14,392 nt of DNA from Caryophanales bacterium UBA5603 (GTDB lineage: Bacteria; Bacillota_I; Bacilli_A; Izemoplasmatales; Hujiaoplasmataceae): NCBI GenBank assembly GCA_002424815.1, contig DILB01000028.1:157-14548 (forward strand). Direction: 5' to 3'. Shown one piece after another: positions 1 to 6,665 of this stretch. Position 1 is the first letter of the stretch; each line of letters starts with the position of its first letter. The notes beneath the pieces were generated by a model. It was not told the origin of the DNA and made no database searches. It worked only from the letters and a program-made list of their open reading frames with translations. The position numbers and the translations under genes were made by a program.

Positions 1-1254
1 ACCAATCAACGAGAAACAACCGTAGTTTGGAACCGAAAAACAGGAAAACCTGTTTATCACGCTATTGTTTGGCAAAGCAGACAAACCAGCGGTATTTGTG
101 AAGCTTTGAAAGAAAAAGGATACGAACCATTATTCAGGCAAAAAACGGGATTGTTATTAGATCCTTATTTTTCGGGAACAAAAGTTAAATGGATTCTTGA
201 TAACGTCAAAGGAGCTCGTCAGAGCGCCGAACAAGGGGATTTGCTTTTCGGTACAGTTGACTCATGGATTGTTTGGAATTTAACGAATGGGAAAAAACAC
301 TTAACTGACTATTCAAATGCATCAAGGACATTAATGTACAATATTCATGATCTTTGTTGGGATGATGAATTATTAAATATCTTGAAAGTTCCAAAGTCGA
401 TGTTGCCGGAAGTTAAAGATTCATCAATGATTTATGGAATGACTTCAAAAAACGCATTTTTCAACGTTGAAGTTCCAATTGCTGGCATCGCTGGAGACCA
501 ACAAGCTGCACTTTTTGGACAAACATGTTTTAATAAAGGCGACGTCAAAAACACTTATGGGACAGGCTGCTTTCTATTAATGAATACAGGGCTCAAACCC
601 ACTCAATCTCAAAAAGGATTGTTAACGACCATTGCTTGGGGATTAAATAATGAGATTACATATGCGCTTGAAGGTTCTATTTTCGTTGCAGGATCCGCGG
701 TTCAATGGTTAAGAGATGGACTAAAAGTTATAAAAAATTCTGCTGAATCTGAAACCTATTCAAAAGCCGTTGAAAACAATTTAGGTGTCTATTTTGTTCC
801 TGCCTTTGTTGGACTTGGCACGCCCTATTGGGAAAAGAACGTAAAGGGAGCAGTTTTTGGATTAACACGAGGAACCAAAAGAGAACATTTGATTCGAGCC
901 ACTTTAGAAGCAATAGCATATCAGACAAAAGATGTTATTAATGTTATGGAAGAAGAATCTAAAATCAAATTGAATCGACTCCGAGTGGATGGAGGAGCCT
1001 CAAACAATGATTTCTTAATGCAATTTCAAAGTGATATTCTCGGTTCTTATATTGATAAACCATTAACAAGCGAAACCACAGCGATGGGAGCTTGTTTTCT
1101 TGCAGGATTAGCCATTGGATTTTGGACAATATCTGATATTCGATCTATGTGGGGGATTGACAAAATTTACAAGCCTTTGATGCCTGCAAAGTTAAGTGCA
1201 GAATTATATAGCGGTTGGCAGAAGGCTATCAAAGCATGCATGTTATTTAAATGA
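1..1254 (+). CDS. glpK: Glycerol kinase, C-terminal 417 residues (5' end outside window)
   Basis: ATP-dependent phosphorylation of glycerol to sn-glycerol-3-phosphate in the cytoplasm (FGGY carbohydrate kinase family). The reading frame is open from base 1, so a start inside the gene should not be taken as real. Compared with the usual ~500 residues, about 80 N-terminal residues are missing. Visible motifs: NQRETT at the very start, DPYFSGTKVKWIL, GIAGDQQAALFGQ with the catalytic-base Asp at visible residue 166 (equivalent to Asp245 of E. coli GlpK), NTYGTGCF, ALEGSIFVAGSA, VDGGASNNDFLMQFQSD and TTAMGACFLAGLAIGFW near the C-terminus. Residue 14 before the catalytic Asp is Ala (NAFFNVEV). Many Firmicute enzymes carry there the His phosphorylated by HPr, so PTS activation may be absent. 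No clear terminator follows; the next gene has its own promoter. Confidence 0.97.
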   Translation, partial: TNQRETTVVWNRKTGKPVYHAIVWQSRQTSGICEALKEKGYEPLFRQKTGLLLDPYFSGTKVKWILDNVKGARQSAEQGDLLFGTVDSWIVWNLTNGKKHLTDYSNASRTLMYNIHDLCWDDELLNILKVPKSMLPEVKDSSMIYGMTSKNAFFNVEVPIAGIAGDQQAALFGQTCFNKGDVKNTYGTGCFLLMNTGLKPTQSQKGLLTTIAWGLNNEITYALEGSIFVAGSAVQWLRDGLKVIKNSAESETYSKAVENNLGVYFVPAFVGLGTPYWEKNVKGAVFGLTRGTKREHLIRATLEAIAYQTKDVINVMEEESKIKLNRLRVDGGASNNDFLMQFQSDILGSYIDKPLTSETTAMGACFLAGLAIGFWTISDIRSMWGIDKIYKPLMPAKLSAELYSGWQKAIKACMLFK

Positions 1255-1266
1255 AAATTAGATACA

Positions 1267-1293
1267 TTCACTTTTAGATTTTTGCGATATAAT
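1267..1293 (+). promoter_or_regulatory. Putative promoter of the lemA-like gene
   Basis: A perfect TATAAT lies at 1288-1293. The best -35 candidate is TTCACT at 1267-1272 (4 of 6 matches) with a short 15-nt spacer, so the -35 is weak. It sits between the glpK stop and the LemA start, leaving a leader of roughly 60 nt before the AGGAGG site. Confidence 0.5.
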
Positions 1294-1358
1294 GGTACTA
1301 AGAGATTTTTGATAAAAACTTTATTATAGAAAAAGTTAATCAACCTAGGAGGAATTAC

Positions 1359-1934
1359 ATGTTCGCAACGATATCAAATACTTTAGCACTCGTTCTCTTT
1401 TTAATTGCATTGGTCTTAATGATAATTTTTTGGTACATTGGGACAATGAATAAACTGCGTCAACTTGAACTAAAAGTTCATGAAGCAGAATCAGGCATCG
1501 ACATCGCCTTAACTAAACGATATGATATGCTTACAAAACTTCTCCAAACTACAAAAGCCTATGCATTACATGAAACTGAATTATTAGAAAATGTTGTGAA
1601 ATGGCGTAATGGAATTCCTGATAATGCAACTTTGAAAGATAAAGAAGAATTTACTCAACAACTTAGCACCATCGCTTCAGGCGTGAATGTCGTTGTGGAA
1701 CATTATCCAGAATTGAAAGCAAACACCGTCTTTAAGGAACTCCAAGCTGCGGTCACGAACACTGAAGAACATCTTCAAGCAGCTAGACGATTGTATAATG
1801 CGAATGTCACGCATATTAATCATATTATTGTGTCTTTTCCACAATCGCTTGTCGCTAATGCGATTCACATGGAACTTAAATTGTATTTTGAAGTTGAAGA
1901 GCAAAAACGGAAAGATATTGAGTTTAAATTTTAA
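1359..1934 (+). CDS. lemA: LemA family membrane-anchored protein
   Basis: LemA-family protein of 191 residues, close to the family's usual size of about 185-200. One N-terminal transmembrane helix (about residues 7-29) is followed by a helical body. Family signatures are visible: the stretch LELKVHEAESGIDIALTKRYDMLTKLL, with K-RYD and the following TTKAYALHE, then YPELKANTVFKELQ, and the late AARRLYNANVTHINHIIVSFP, which resembles the family's ARxxYNxxVxxYNxxxxxFP. The start ATG is preceded by a full AGGAGG (1347-1352) at 6 nt. It stands alone between its own promoter and a strong terminator. LemA proteins often sit beside a TPM-domain or HtpX protease gene, and neither is present here. The molecular function of LemA is not established; a membrane-anchored scaffold facing one side of the membrane is the usual view. 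Confidence 0.9.
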   Translation: MFATISNTLALVLFLIALVLMIIFWYIGTMNKLRQLELKVHEAESGIDIALTKRYDMLTKLLQTTKAYALHETELLENVVKWRNGIPDNATLKDKEEFTQQLSTIASGVNVVVEHYPELKANTVFKELQAAVTNTEEHLQAARRLYNANVTHINHIIVSFPQSLVANAIHMELKLYFEVEEQKRKDIEFKF

Positions 1935-1946
1935 TTTTTCTGAATT

Positions 1947-1978
1947 AAAAGTTTGAAACATCAAGTTTCAAACTTTTT
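1947..1978 (+). terminator. Rho-independent terminator after lemA-like gene
   Basis: Perfect 13-bp stem, arms 1947-1959 (AAAAGTTTGAAAC) and 1965-1977 (GTTTCAAACTTTT), loop ATCAA. The T run at 1974-1978 overlaps the 3' arm and is followed by CATTT. It lies 13 bases after the stop codon. Confidence 0.88.
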
Positions 1979-2077
1979 CATTTATATAATCATATTTATA
2001 AATATGAATAGTTTCATTATATTTATTGAGTCTTAACACCTTAAAAAGAAGTCATTTAGAATTAATTTAAAACATTT

Positions 2078-2107
2078 TTGAGAACAAACATCGATTTTTG
2101 TAATTAT
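2078..2107 (+). promoter_or_regulatory. Putative promoter of ssb
   Basis: TTGAGA at 2078-2083 (5 of 6) and, after 18 nt, AATTAT at 2102-2107 (4 of 6) with a TGn extended -10 element at 2099-2101. It lies in the 222-base gap between the lemA-like terminator and ssb. The rest of that gap (1979-2077) is plain AT-rich sequence in which I see no gene or hairpin. Confidence 0.5.
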
Positions 2108-2156
2108 TAATATAAGGGAGTATCATGTACAATGTTTCTTAAAAAGGAGAATTGAC

Positions 2157-2486
2157 ATGTTAAACCAAACCATTTTAGTTGGAAGATTGACTCACGACCC
2201 AGAATTAAGAAAATCAGAGGAGGGCAGATCTGTAACAACCATTCGCATAGCTGTTCAAAGATCATTTAAAAGTGGAGAGACCAATGAGTATGAAACAGAT
2301 TTCTTTAACTGTACCCTATGGAGTGGAATCGCAGAAGCAACGGTTGATTATTGCAAGAAAGGTTCAATCATTGGGATTAAAGCACGCTTAGCTCAAAGAG
2401 ATTATATGGTCGAAGGACAAAAACTTTTCAGTTATCCAGAAATCATCGTAGAAAAGATATCTTTTATTGGCAACGGCAAAGACTAA
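2157..2486 (+). CDS. ssb: Single-stranded DNA-binding protein, short tail-less form
   Basis: OB-fold SSB that coats single-stranded DNA. The N-terminus (MLNQTILVGRLTHDPELR) and the segment NEYETDFFNCTLW are typical of bacterial SSB, and YSYPEI-like strand residues (FSYPEIIVEKISFIG) end the fold. At 109 residues it is only the OB domain: the disordered linker and the acidic DDDIPF-type tip that recruits repair and replication partners are absent, and the protein ends GNGKD. In this it resembles the short SsbB paralogues of Bacillota (about 113 residues, competence-linked in Bacillus) rather than the essential 160-180 residue SsbA. AAGGAG at 2144-2149 sits 7 nt before the ATG. It is flanked by its own promoter and terminator, so it is not in the usual rpsF-ssb-rpsR operon. 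Whether it is the sole SSB of the cell cannot be told here. Confidence 0.92.
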   Translation: MLNQTILVGRLTHDPELRKSEEGRSVTTIRIAVQRSFKSGETNEYETDFFNCTLWSGIAEATVDYCKKGSIIGIKARLAQRDYMVEGQKLFSYPEIIVEKISFIGNGKD

Positions 2487-2516
2487 GATACATTTTGTGT
2501 ATCTTTTTCTTTTTAA
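2485..2516 (+). terminator. Rho-independent terminator after ssb
   Basis: An 8-bp stem (AAGATACA 2485-2492, TGTATCTT 2498-2505) with loop TTTTG, followed by a T-rich tail to about 2514. The 5' arm starts inside the TAA stop codon of ssb, so the gene ends directly in its terminator. Confidence 0.78.
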
Positions 2517-2529
2517 AAAATCGCTTCAA

Positions 2530-2538
2530 TGTTATAAT
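2530..2538 (+). promoter_or_regulatory. Extended -10 promoter of the thyA operon
   Basis: TGT immediately followed by a perfect TATAAT (2533-2538) forms an extended -10 element; no good -35 exists 16-18 nt upstream, where the ssb terminator tail lies. A start about 7 nt downstream (near 2545) would give a leader of only about 12 nt, just enough to include the AGGTGA ribosome binding site at 2546-2551. Confidence 0.65.
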
Positions 2539-2556
2539 TTTGAATAGGTGATAGGA

Positions 2557-3435
2557 ATGAAACAATATCTAGATTTTATAAATTCAATCCTCGCAAATGG
2601 AACTCAAAAAGATGATCGAACTCATACTGGGACAATCTCATACTTTGGTTATCAAATGCGATTTGACTTAAGTGAAGGATTCCCGCTTTTAACTACAAAG
2701 AAAATCCATCTTAAATCCATTATCCATGAATTATTATGGTTTATCAAAGGCGACACAAACATTCGATATTTAGTTGAAAATGATGTTCGAATATGGAATG
2801 ATTGGCCATATGCTCGATATCAAAAATCTTCAGAATATTCAAACGAAACGATGGACGAATTTATCGATAAAATTCGAAATGATAATGAATTTGCGGCTAA
2901 ATTTGGTGATCTTGGTCCTGTTTATGGAAAACAGTGGCGAGGATTTGAAGGAAAAGAGAGCACAATCGATCAACTGAAAAATGTTATTTCAGAGATTCGT
3001 ACTAATCCTGATAGTCGTCGGTTGATTGTCAATTCATGGCACGCTGCTGACATACATAAAATGGCTCTTCCACCATGTCACGCAATGTTTCAATTTTATG
3101 TCAGTGATGGAAAGTTATCGTGTCAATTATACCAACGAAGTGCAGATGCTTTTTTAGGTGTGCCTTTTAATATTGCATCTTATGCTCTATTGACCATGAT
3201 GGTCGCTAAAATATGCAACTTGATTCCAGGTGATTTTATTCATACATTTGGAGATTGCCATATTTATTTAAACCATATGGAACAAATTAAATTACAACTT
3301 TCAAGAAACCCTAGACCGCTTCCCAAAATGTTAATTAAACGAGAAGTATTGTCCATTGATGACTTTAAGTATGAAGACTTTGAGTTAGTCGGTTATGATC
3401 CCTATCCAGCTATTAAAGGAAAGGTGGCAGTCTAA
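2557..3435 (+). CDS. thyA: Thymidylate synthase (ThyA)
   Basis: Converts dUMP to dTMP with 5,10-methylenetetrahydrofolate, yielding dihydrofolate. From ATG 2557 the protein has 292 residues. An upstream in-frame GTG at 2548 overlaps the AGGTGA ribosome binding site (2546-2551), while ATG 2557 lies 5 nt after that site and begins with the family's usual MKQYLDF N-terminus, so I take the ATG. Motifs: phosphate-binding Arg21 in DDRTHTGT, FPLLTTKKIHLKSIIHELLWFIKGDTNI, GPVYGKQWR (120-128), PDSRR (151-155), catalytic Cys174 in LPPCHAMFQFYV, QRSADAFLGVPFNIASY and HTFGDCHIYLNH. It ends VAV where E. coli has VAI. It is longer than the 264-residue E. coli enzyme because of an insertion around residues 86-118, as in the lactobacillal type. 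Its TAA overlaps the folA ATG by one base. Confidence 0.98.
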   Translation: MKQYLDFINSILANGTQKDDRTHTGTISYFGYQMRFDLSEGFPLLTTKKIHLKSIIHELLWFIKGDTNIRYLVENDVRIWNDWPYARYQKSSEYSNETMDEFIDKIRNDNEFAAKFGDLGPVYGKQWRGFEGKESTIDQLKNVISEIRTNPDSRRLIVNSWHAADIHKMALPPCHAMFQFYVSDGKLSCQLYQRSADAFLGVPFNIASYALLTMMVAKICNLIPGDFIHTFGDCHIYLNHMEQIKLQLSRNPRPLPKMLIKREVLSIDDFKYEDFELVGYDPYPAIKGKVAV

Positions 3436-3905
3436 TGATTTCTTTAATTTGGGCCATGGATGAAAATCAATTGATTGGTAAAAATCAAGATTTGCCCTGG
3501 TATTATCCTGAAGACCTGAAGTATTTTAAGGCTTTGACGCTAAACAAAACTATCGTGATGGGGCGAGCTACCTATGATTCAATTATTCGAAGAAATGGCA
3601 AAAAGTTACCTAAAAGACATCATGTAGTTCTTTCGCATCGAAGCGTTGAAGATTCTGAAGTTGAAGTAATTAATGACTTAGAAAAATATTTAGATATCCA
3701 TCACGACGAGGATATTTACATAATTGGTGGAAAAACTGTATTTGAGAAAGCATTTCCTTATGCTGATCGACTCTATATCACGCATATCCATCAAATTTAC
3801 GAAGGAGATATCTATCTTGCTCCAATTGATTTGAATGATTTTAATTTAATTACGAAAATTGATCAAACAGACCTAAGTTTCTGCGTCTATGAAAGGAAGT
3901 CATGA
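3435..3905 (+). CDS. folA: Dihydrofolate reductase
   Basis: NADPH-dependent reduction of dihydrofolate to tetrahydrofolate; the 156-residue length is normal for the family. Motifs: WAMDENQLIGKNQDLPW at residues 6-22 with the conserved LPW, catalytic Asp27 in PEDLKYFK, TIVMGRATYDSI (NADPH site), IYIIGGKTVFEKAF with the GG pair, and the C-terminal GDIYL strand. AGGTGG at 3422-3427, inside thyA, is the likely ribosome binding site, and the TAATG overlap with thyA indicates translational coupling. The pair forms the dTMP cycle: ThyA produces the dihydrofolate that FolA regenerates. This is the target type of trimethoprim; nothing here marks it as resistant or mobile. Confidence 0.97.
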   Translation: MISLIWAMDENQLIGKNQDLPWYYPEDLKYFKALTLNKTIVMGRATYDSIIRRNGKKLPKRHHVVLSHRSVEDSEVEVINDLEKYLDIHHDEDIYIIGGKTVFEKAFPYADRLYITHIHQIYEGDIYLAPIDLNDFNLITKIDQTDLSFCVYERKS

Positions 3906-3906
3906 A

Positions 3907-4731
3907 ATGCTTTTGTTATTAATCTTAGTTCTGGTCTCGCTTGGAACTACTTACGGATTTACTTTTTTATTTAACTATCCTTCAGGAATGGCAGGAGCCT
4001 TATTATATCTGCTTACATTGATTCTCTCTATCATTGTCGTAGCAATTTTATTATTCCTTTTTTTTATCTTTTCTTTTTATATAGCGAAAGAACGAAATCC
4101 AAAAGGCATGTTCAAACACCATCTTATGACTTGTTACAGCCGGTTGATTTATGGCATTTTTATGCGTGTCAAATTAATCGTTCGGGGCAAAGAAAATATT
4201 CCCAAACATTCAAATTTCGTTATTTACGCTAATCATATTGAATACTGCGATCCCGTTTATATGAAAATGGCATTTCATAATCATCCCGTTGCTTTTATCT
4301 CAAAAGAATCCTTGTTTAAGCATAAGTTGGTGAAAATGGTATTAGGAGGAATTGGATGTATTCCAATTTCACCAGGAGCCGATAGAAGCGCTTTGAATTC
4401 GATTGTTGCCGGAATTAAAATCGTTAAAAATGGCCAGCCATTAGCTATTTTTCCGGAAGGAACCCGAAGTTATTCACACAATCTACTACCTTTTAAAGCA
4501 GGATCATTTAAATTAGCAACTAAAGCAAAGGCGGAGATAATTCCAGTCTGTCTTTATAACATGCATGAGGTCTTACGTAAAGGAAGATGGAAAGTCGCTC
4601 GAGTAATTCTTACTGTTTTACCAGCAATTAAACCGGAAGATTATGAGCATATGGATACTTCGGAAATTTCTGATAAAGTTTTTGTGACGATTGATGAATG
4701 TTTAAGAAGTATTGAAGAAAAGCAGAAGTAA
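3907..4731 (+). CDS. plsC: 1-acyl-sn-glycerol-3-phosphate acyltransferase (PlsC family)
   Basis: Adds the second acyl chain to lysophosphatidate, giving phosphatidic acid, at the inner membrane face. ATG 3907 is chosen over the in-frame ATG 3889 because the AAGGAAG at 3893-3899 fits only the later start and the earlier one lies inside folA with no ribosome binding site. The result is a 274-residue protein beginning one base after the folA stop. Two N-terminal transmembrane segments (about 1-22 and 28-60) precede the acyltransferase domain. Block I is NHIEYCD at 109-115, matching NHx4D with catalytic His110 and Asp115; block II is around GCIPISPGADR (150-160); block III is FPEGTRS (182-188), followed by PFKAGSFKLA. 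The two long N-terminal helices are more than many PlsC proteins have. It shares the thyA-folA transcript, a link with no obvious metabolic logic. A 7-bp A/T-only hairpin follows the stop. Confidence 0.93.
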   Translation: MLLLLILVLVSLGTTYGFTFLFNYPSGMAGALLYLLTLILSIIVVAILLFLFFIFSFYIAKERNPKGMFKHHLMTCYSRLIYGIFMRVKLIVRGKENIPKHSNFVIYANHIEYCDPVYMKMAFHNHPVAFISKESLFKHKLVKMVLGGIGCIPISPGADRSALNSIVAGIKIVKNGQPLAIFPEGTRSYSHNLLPFKAGSFKLATKAKAEIIPVCLYNMHEVLRKGRWKVARVILTVLPAIKPEDYEHMDTSEISDKVFVTIDECLRSIEEKQK

Positions 4732-4796
4732 TAAAAATAGAATTTTTAATAAATAGAGCAATGATTTTTTAAGGATTTAATAACGAAGCTTCTAGA

Positions 4797-4823
4797 GTTA
4801 AACACTATTAACCCGTTGTTAAT
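4797..4823 (+). repeat. GTTAA/TTAAC inverted-repeat array, possible operator
   Basis: Three alternately oriented copies of a 5-mer: GTTAA (4797-4801), TTAAC (4808-4812), GTTAA (4818-4822). Start-to-start distances are 11 and 10 nt, about one helical turn. The second and third copies form a perfect ATTAAC-5-GTTAAT palindrome (4807-4823) that covers the -35 hexamer of the following promoter. The position suits a repressor or activator site; the binding protein is unknown. Confidence 0.45.
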
Positions 4824-4844
4824 GAGATAATGTTATGCTATATT
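4816..4844 (+). promoter_or_regulatory. Promoter of the HAD-PAP2-ycxB operon
   Basis: TTGTTA (4816-4821, 4 of 6), a 17-nt spacer, and TATATT (4839-4844, 5 of 6) preceded by an extended TGC at 4836-4838. The predicted start is near 4851, giving a leader of about 20 nt. The surrounding gap (4732-4871) holds only this promoter, the repeat array overlapping its -35 and an A/T hairpin at 4732-4748. Confidence 0.65.
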
Positions 4845-4871
4845 ATAAGAATAACCAACGTGGAGAAAATT

Positions 4872-5690
4872 ATGAATTATCAAATGATTGTTACGGATCT
4901 CGACGGTACTCTACTAAAAAGAGGCGCAATTCTTTCAAACAAAACAATCCAAACTATCGAGAAGATAAAAAAAGAAAACTTAACAATTGTGATTGCCTCA
5001 GGGAGAACCTATGGCGAAATTGTTCAATTGACTGAACCTTTGAAACTAATGGACTATAAGAAGGCATATTTTATTTGTTATAATGGGGCATTAACGGTTA
5101 GAACTCGTCCCTTTTCAGTCATTACAAAAACGATGATCCATCGAGAAGACGTCATAAGTATTATTGATGCAATTGGAACACAAAATTATAAATATCATAT
5201 TTTTACTGAAAGAACTCTTTACCTTTCTCACGATATAGAAAAGAGTTTAGAAGCTTATCAACCAAAAACTACTAAAATTGTACGATTAAATATGGAAAAC
5301 TATCATCAGCAAGAAGAAGTATACAAAATGCTAATCTATGATGAAAAAGAACATCTTGATTATCTTAAAAACAATATGCCTGAAGTCGTTAAAAACAATT
5401 ATGGATATGTCAAAAGTAATGATCAACTTCTAGAAATTTTCCATAAAGAAGGTTCAAAAGGCAATGCTTTAAAACAACTATCATTCATCCTTGGGATTAA
5501 TAAAGATCAAATTATTGCTTTTGGGGACGAGGAAAATGACATTAGCATGCTTGAATACGCAGGAATGGGTATAGCCATGGGGAATGCAAAAAATGATGTC
5601 TTAGCAGCAGCAAAACATATTACACTTTCCAATGAGTTCGATGGTGTAGCTGTTGCATTAGATAAATTATTATTTTTTCAGAAAGGATAG
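4872..5690 (+). CDS. Cof-type HAD-superfamily hydrolase
   Basis: Phosphatase of the haloacid dehalogenase superfamily with a C2-type cap (Cof/YbiV-like), probably acting on sugar phosphates or other small phosphoesters. The real substrate cannot be read from sequence. Start ATG 4872 (272 residues) has GGAG at 4862-4865. An in-frame ATG at 4830 lies upstream of the predicted transcription start and adds 14 unconserved residues, so it is rejected. Motif I is DLDGTLL with nucleophile Asp9 and Asp11; motif II is ASGRTY; motif III is Lys196 in GSKGNAL; motif IV is GDEENDISM (218-226), with Asp219 and Asp223 placed to bind Mg. The C-terminal MGNAKNDVLAAA and FDGVAVAL are typical of the Cof subfamily. 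The PAP2 gene starts 6 bases after its stop. Confidence 0.92.
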   Translation: MNYQMIVTDLDGTLLKRGAILSNKTIQTIEKIKKENLTIVIASGRTYGEIVQLTEPLKLMDYKKAYFICYNGALTVRTRPFSVITKTMIHREDVISIIDAIGTQNYKYHIFTERTLYLSHDIEKSLEAYQPKTTKIVRLNMENYHQQEEVYKMLIYDEKEHLDYLKNNMPEVVKNNYGYVKSNDQLLEIFHKEGSKGNALKQLSFILGINKDQIIAFGDEENDISMLEYAGMGIAMGNAKNDVLAAAKHITLSNEFDGVAVALDKLLFFQKG

Positions 5691-5696
5691 ATAAGT

Positions 5697-6653
5697 ATGA
5701 GTTTTGAACTTGAGATTATTGTTTGGCTTCAATCGTTTAGAAGTGGGTTCTTCGATGCATTATTTCAATTCTTTACGATGTTTGGTGAAGAGTTAGTAAT
5801 CATTGGTATATTAGGATTTATATATTGGTGTTATGACAAAAAAATGGGAGAGCAAATCGGAATTACAGTTTTTATTTCTCTGGTTTTGAATAGTTTTATA
5901 AAAAATATTGTTCAACGTTATCGTCCTTATGTCGTCGACACAAGAATAGCGAATGTCCGTCCACAAACTTCTGGGGGTTATTCATTTCCAAGCGGACACA
6001 CGCAAGGCGCAGCGAGTGTATTTGGTAGCTTAGCAATTTGGATGAAGAAAAGATGGATTACCATTATTTCCATTATCATCATCATTTTGGTTGCGATCAG
6101 TCGAATGTATCTAGGAGTGCACTTTTTATCAGATGTTATTGTCGGTGGTCTATTAGGAATAGGTATATCATATTTGGGTTATCGTTATTTTTCAAAGGAT
6201 CCAGATACTAAGATATTCTATAAGTATTTGATTATTATCGCCGTTGTATTTGGTTTAATCTTATATATTATGACTTTGTTTACAATACAAGCAACCAGCA
6301 CACTTAATAATGCTTTAAACTTATATGACAAGCTCGAAGGCACGCTGAAAATGCTTGGTACGGTCTGTGGATTTGTTGTTGGAGTAACTTTCGAAAAGAA
6401 TAAGGTTCAATTTCAACAACATCGAGTTAATTGGAAAAATTTAATTCGATTTGCTTTAGGTGTTTCAATAGTTATGGTTGTACGAATCGGTCTAAAAGCT
6501 ATTTTCGGATTGATAATCAATCCAGAACATCTTCAGGAAGGGCAATTGTTTTTATCCTCGTTAGCATTATTATTTGACACAATAAGGTATTTTGCAATGG
6601 TGTTTGTTGGAATTGGATTGTATCCAATGTTATTTAAGAAATTCAACATTTAA
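5697..6653 (+). CDS. PAP2-family membrane phosphatase
   Basis: Integral membrane phosphatase of the PAP2 (phosphatidic acid phosphatase type 2) superfamily, acting on lipid-linked or soluble phosphates outside the cytoplasm. All three signature motifs are intact: Kx6RP at 69-77 (KNIVQRYRP), PSGH at 98-101, and SRx5Hx3D at 135-146 (SRMYLGVHFLSD) with His142 and Asp146. The 318 residues are longer than a minimal PAP2 (about 200). After the core, a C-terminal half with several more hydrophobic segments (about 165-185, 245-270, 280-310) carries no motif I recognise. AAAGGA at 5682-5687 lies 9 nt before the ATG and overlaps the end of the HAD gene. Possible roles are undecaprenyl-pyrophosphate or phosphatidic acid dephosphorylation; the co-transcribed HAD is a second, cytosolic phosphatase. 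Substrate is unknown. Confidence 0.93.
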   Translation: MSFELEIIVWLQSFRSGFFDALFQFFTMFGEELVIIGILGFIYWCYDKKMGEQIGITVFISLVLNSFIKNIVQRYRPYVVDTRIANVRPQTSGGYSFPSGHTQGAASVFGSLAIWMKKRWITIISIIIIILVAISRMYLGVHFLSDVIVGGLLGIGISYLGYRYFSKDPDTKIFYKYLIIIAVVFGLILYIMTLFTIQATSTLNNALNLYDKLEGTLKMLGTVCGFVVGVTFEKNKVQFQQHRVNWKNLIRFALGVSIVMVVRIGLKAIFGLIINPEHLQEGQLFLSSLALLFDTIRYFAMVFVGIGLYPMLFKKFNI

Positions 6654-6665
6654 GAGGTGGCATAA

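Noticed and set aside
1677..1964. 95-codon open frame on the minus strand inside the lemA-like gene
   Set aside because: Lies antisense to a recognised family, has no family resemblance and no ribosome binding site; a shadow. The same holds for the other minus-strand frames under glpK (206-394, 728-928), the TetR-ABC gene (7934-8209), the permease (8923-9114) and GH36 (10562-10804).
2125..2142. Mini-ORF MYNVS before ssb, possible leader peptide
   Set aside because: Five codons, no ribosome binding site, no attenuator hairpin after it.
2774..2977. 67-codon + strand frame inside thyA, and a 66-codon frame at 4835-5035 inside the HAD gene
   Set aside because: Both overlap strongly conserved coding sequence in another frame and show no protein-like pattern.
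4732..4748. Hairpin TAAAAAT-AGA-ATTTTTA just after plsC, possible terminator
   Set aside because: The 7-bp stem has no G-C pair and no T tract beyond its own 3' arm; expected by chance in such AT-rich sequence.
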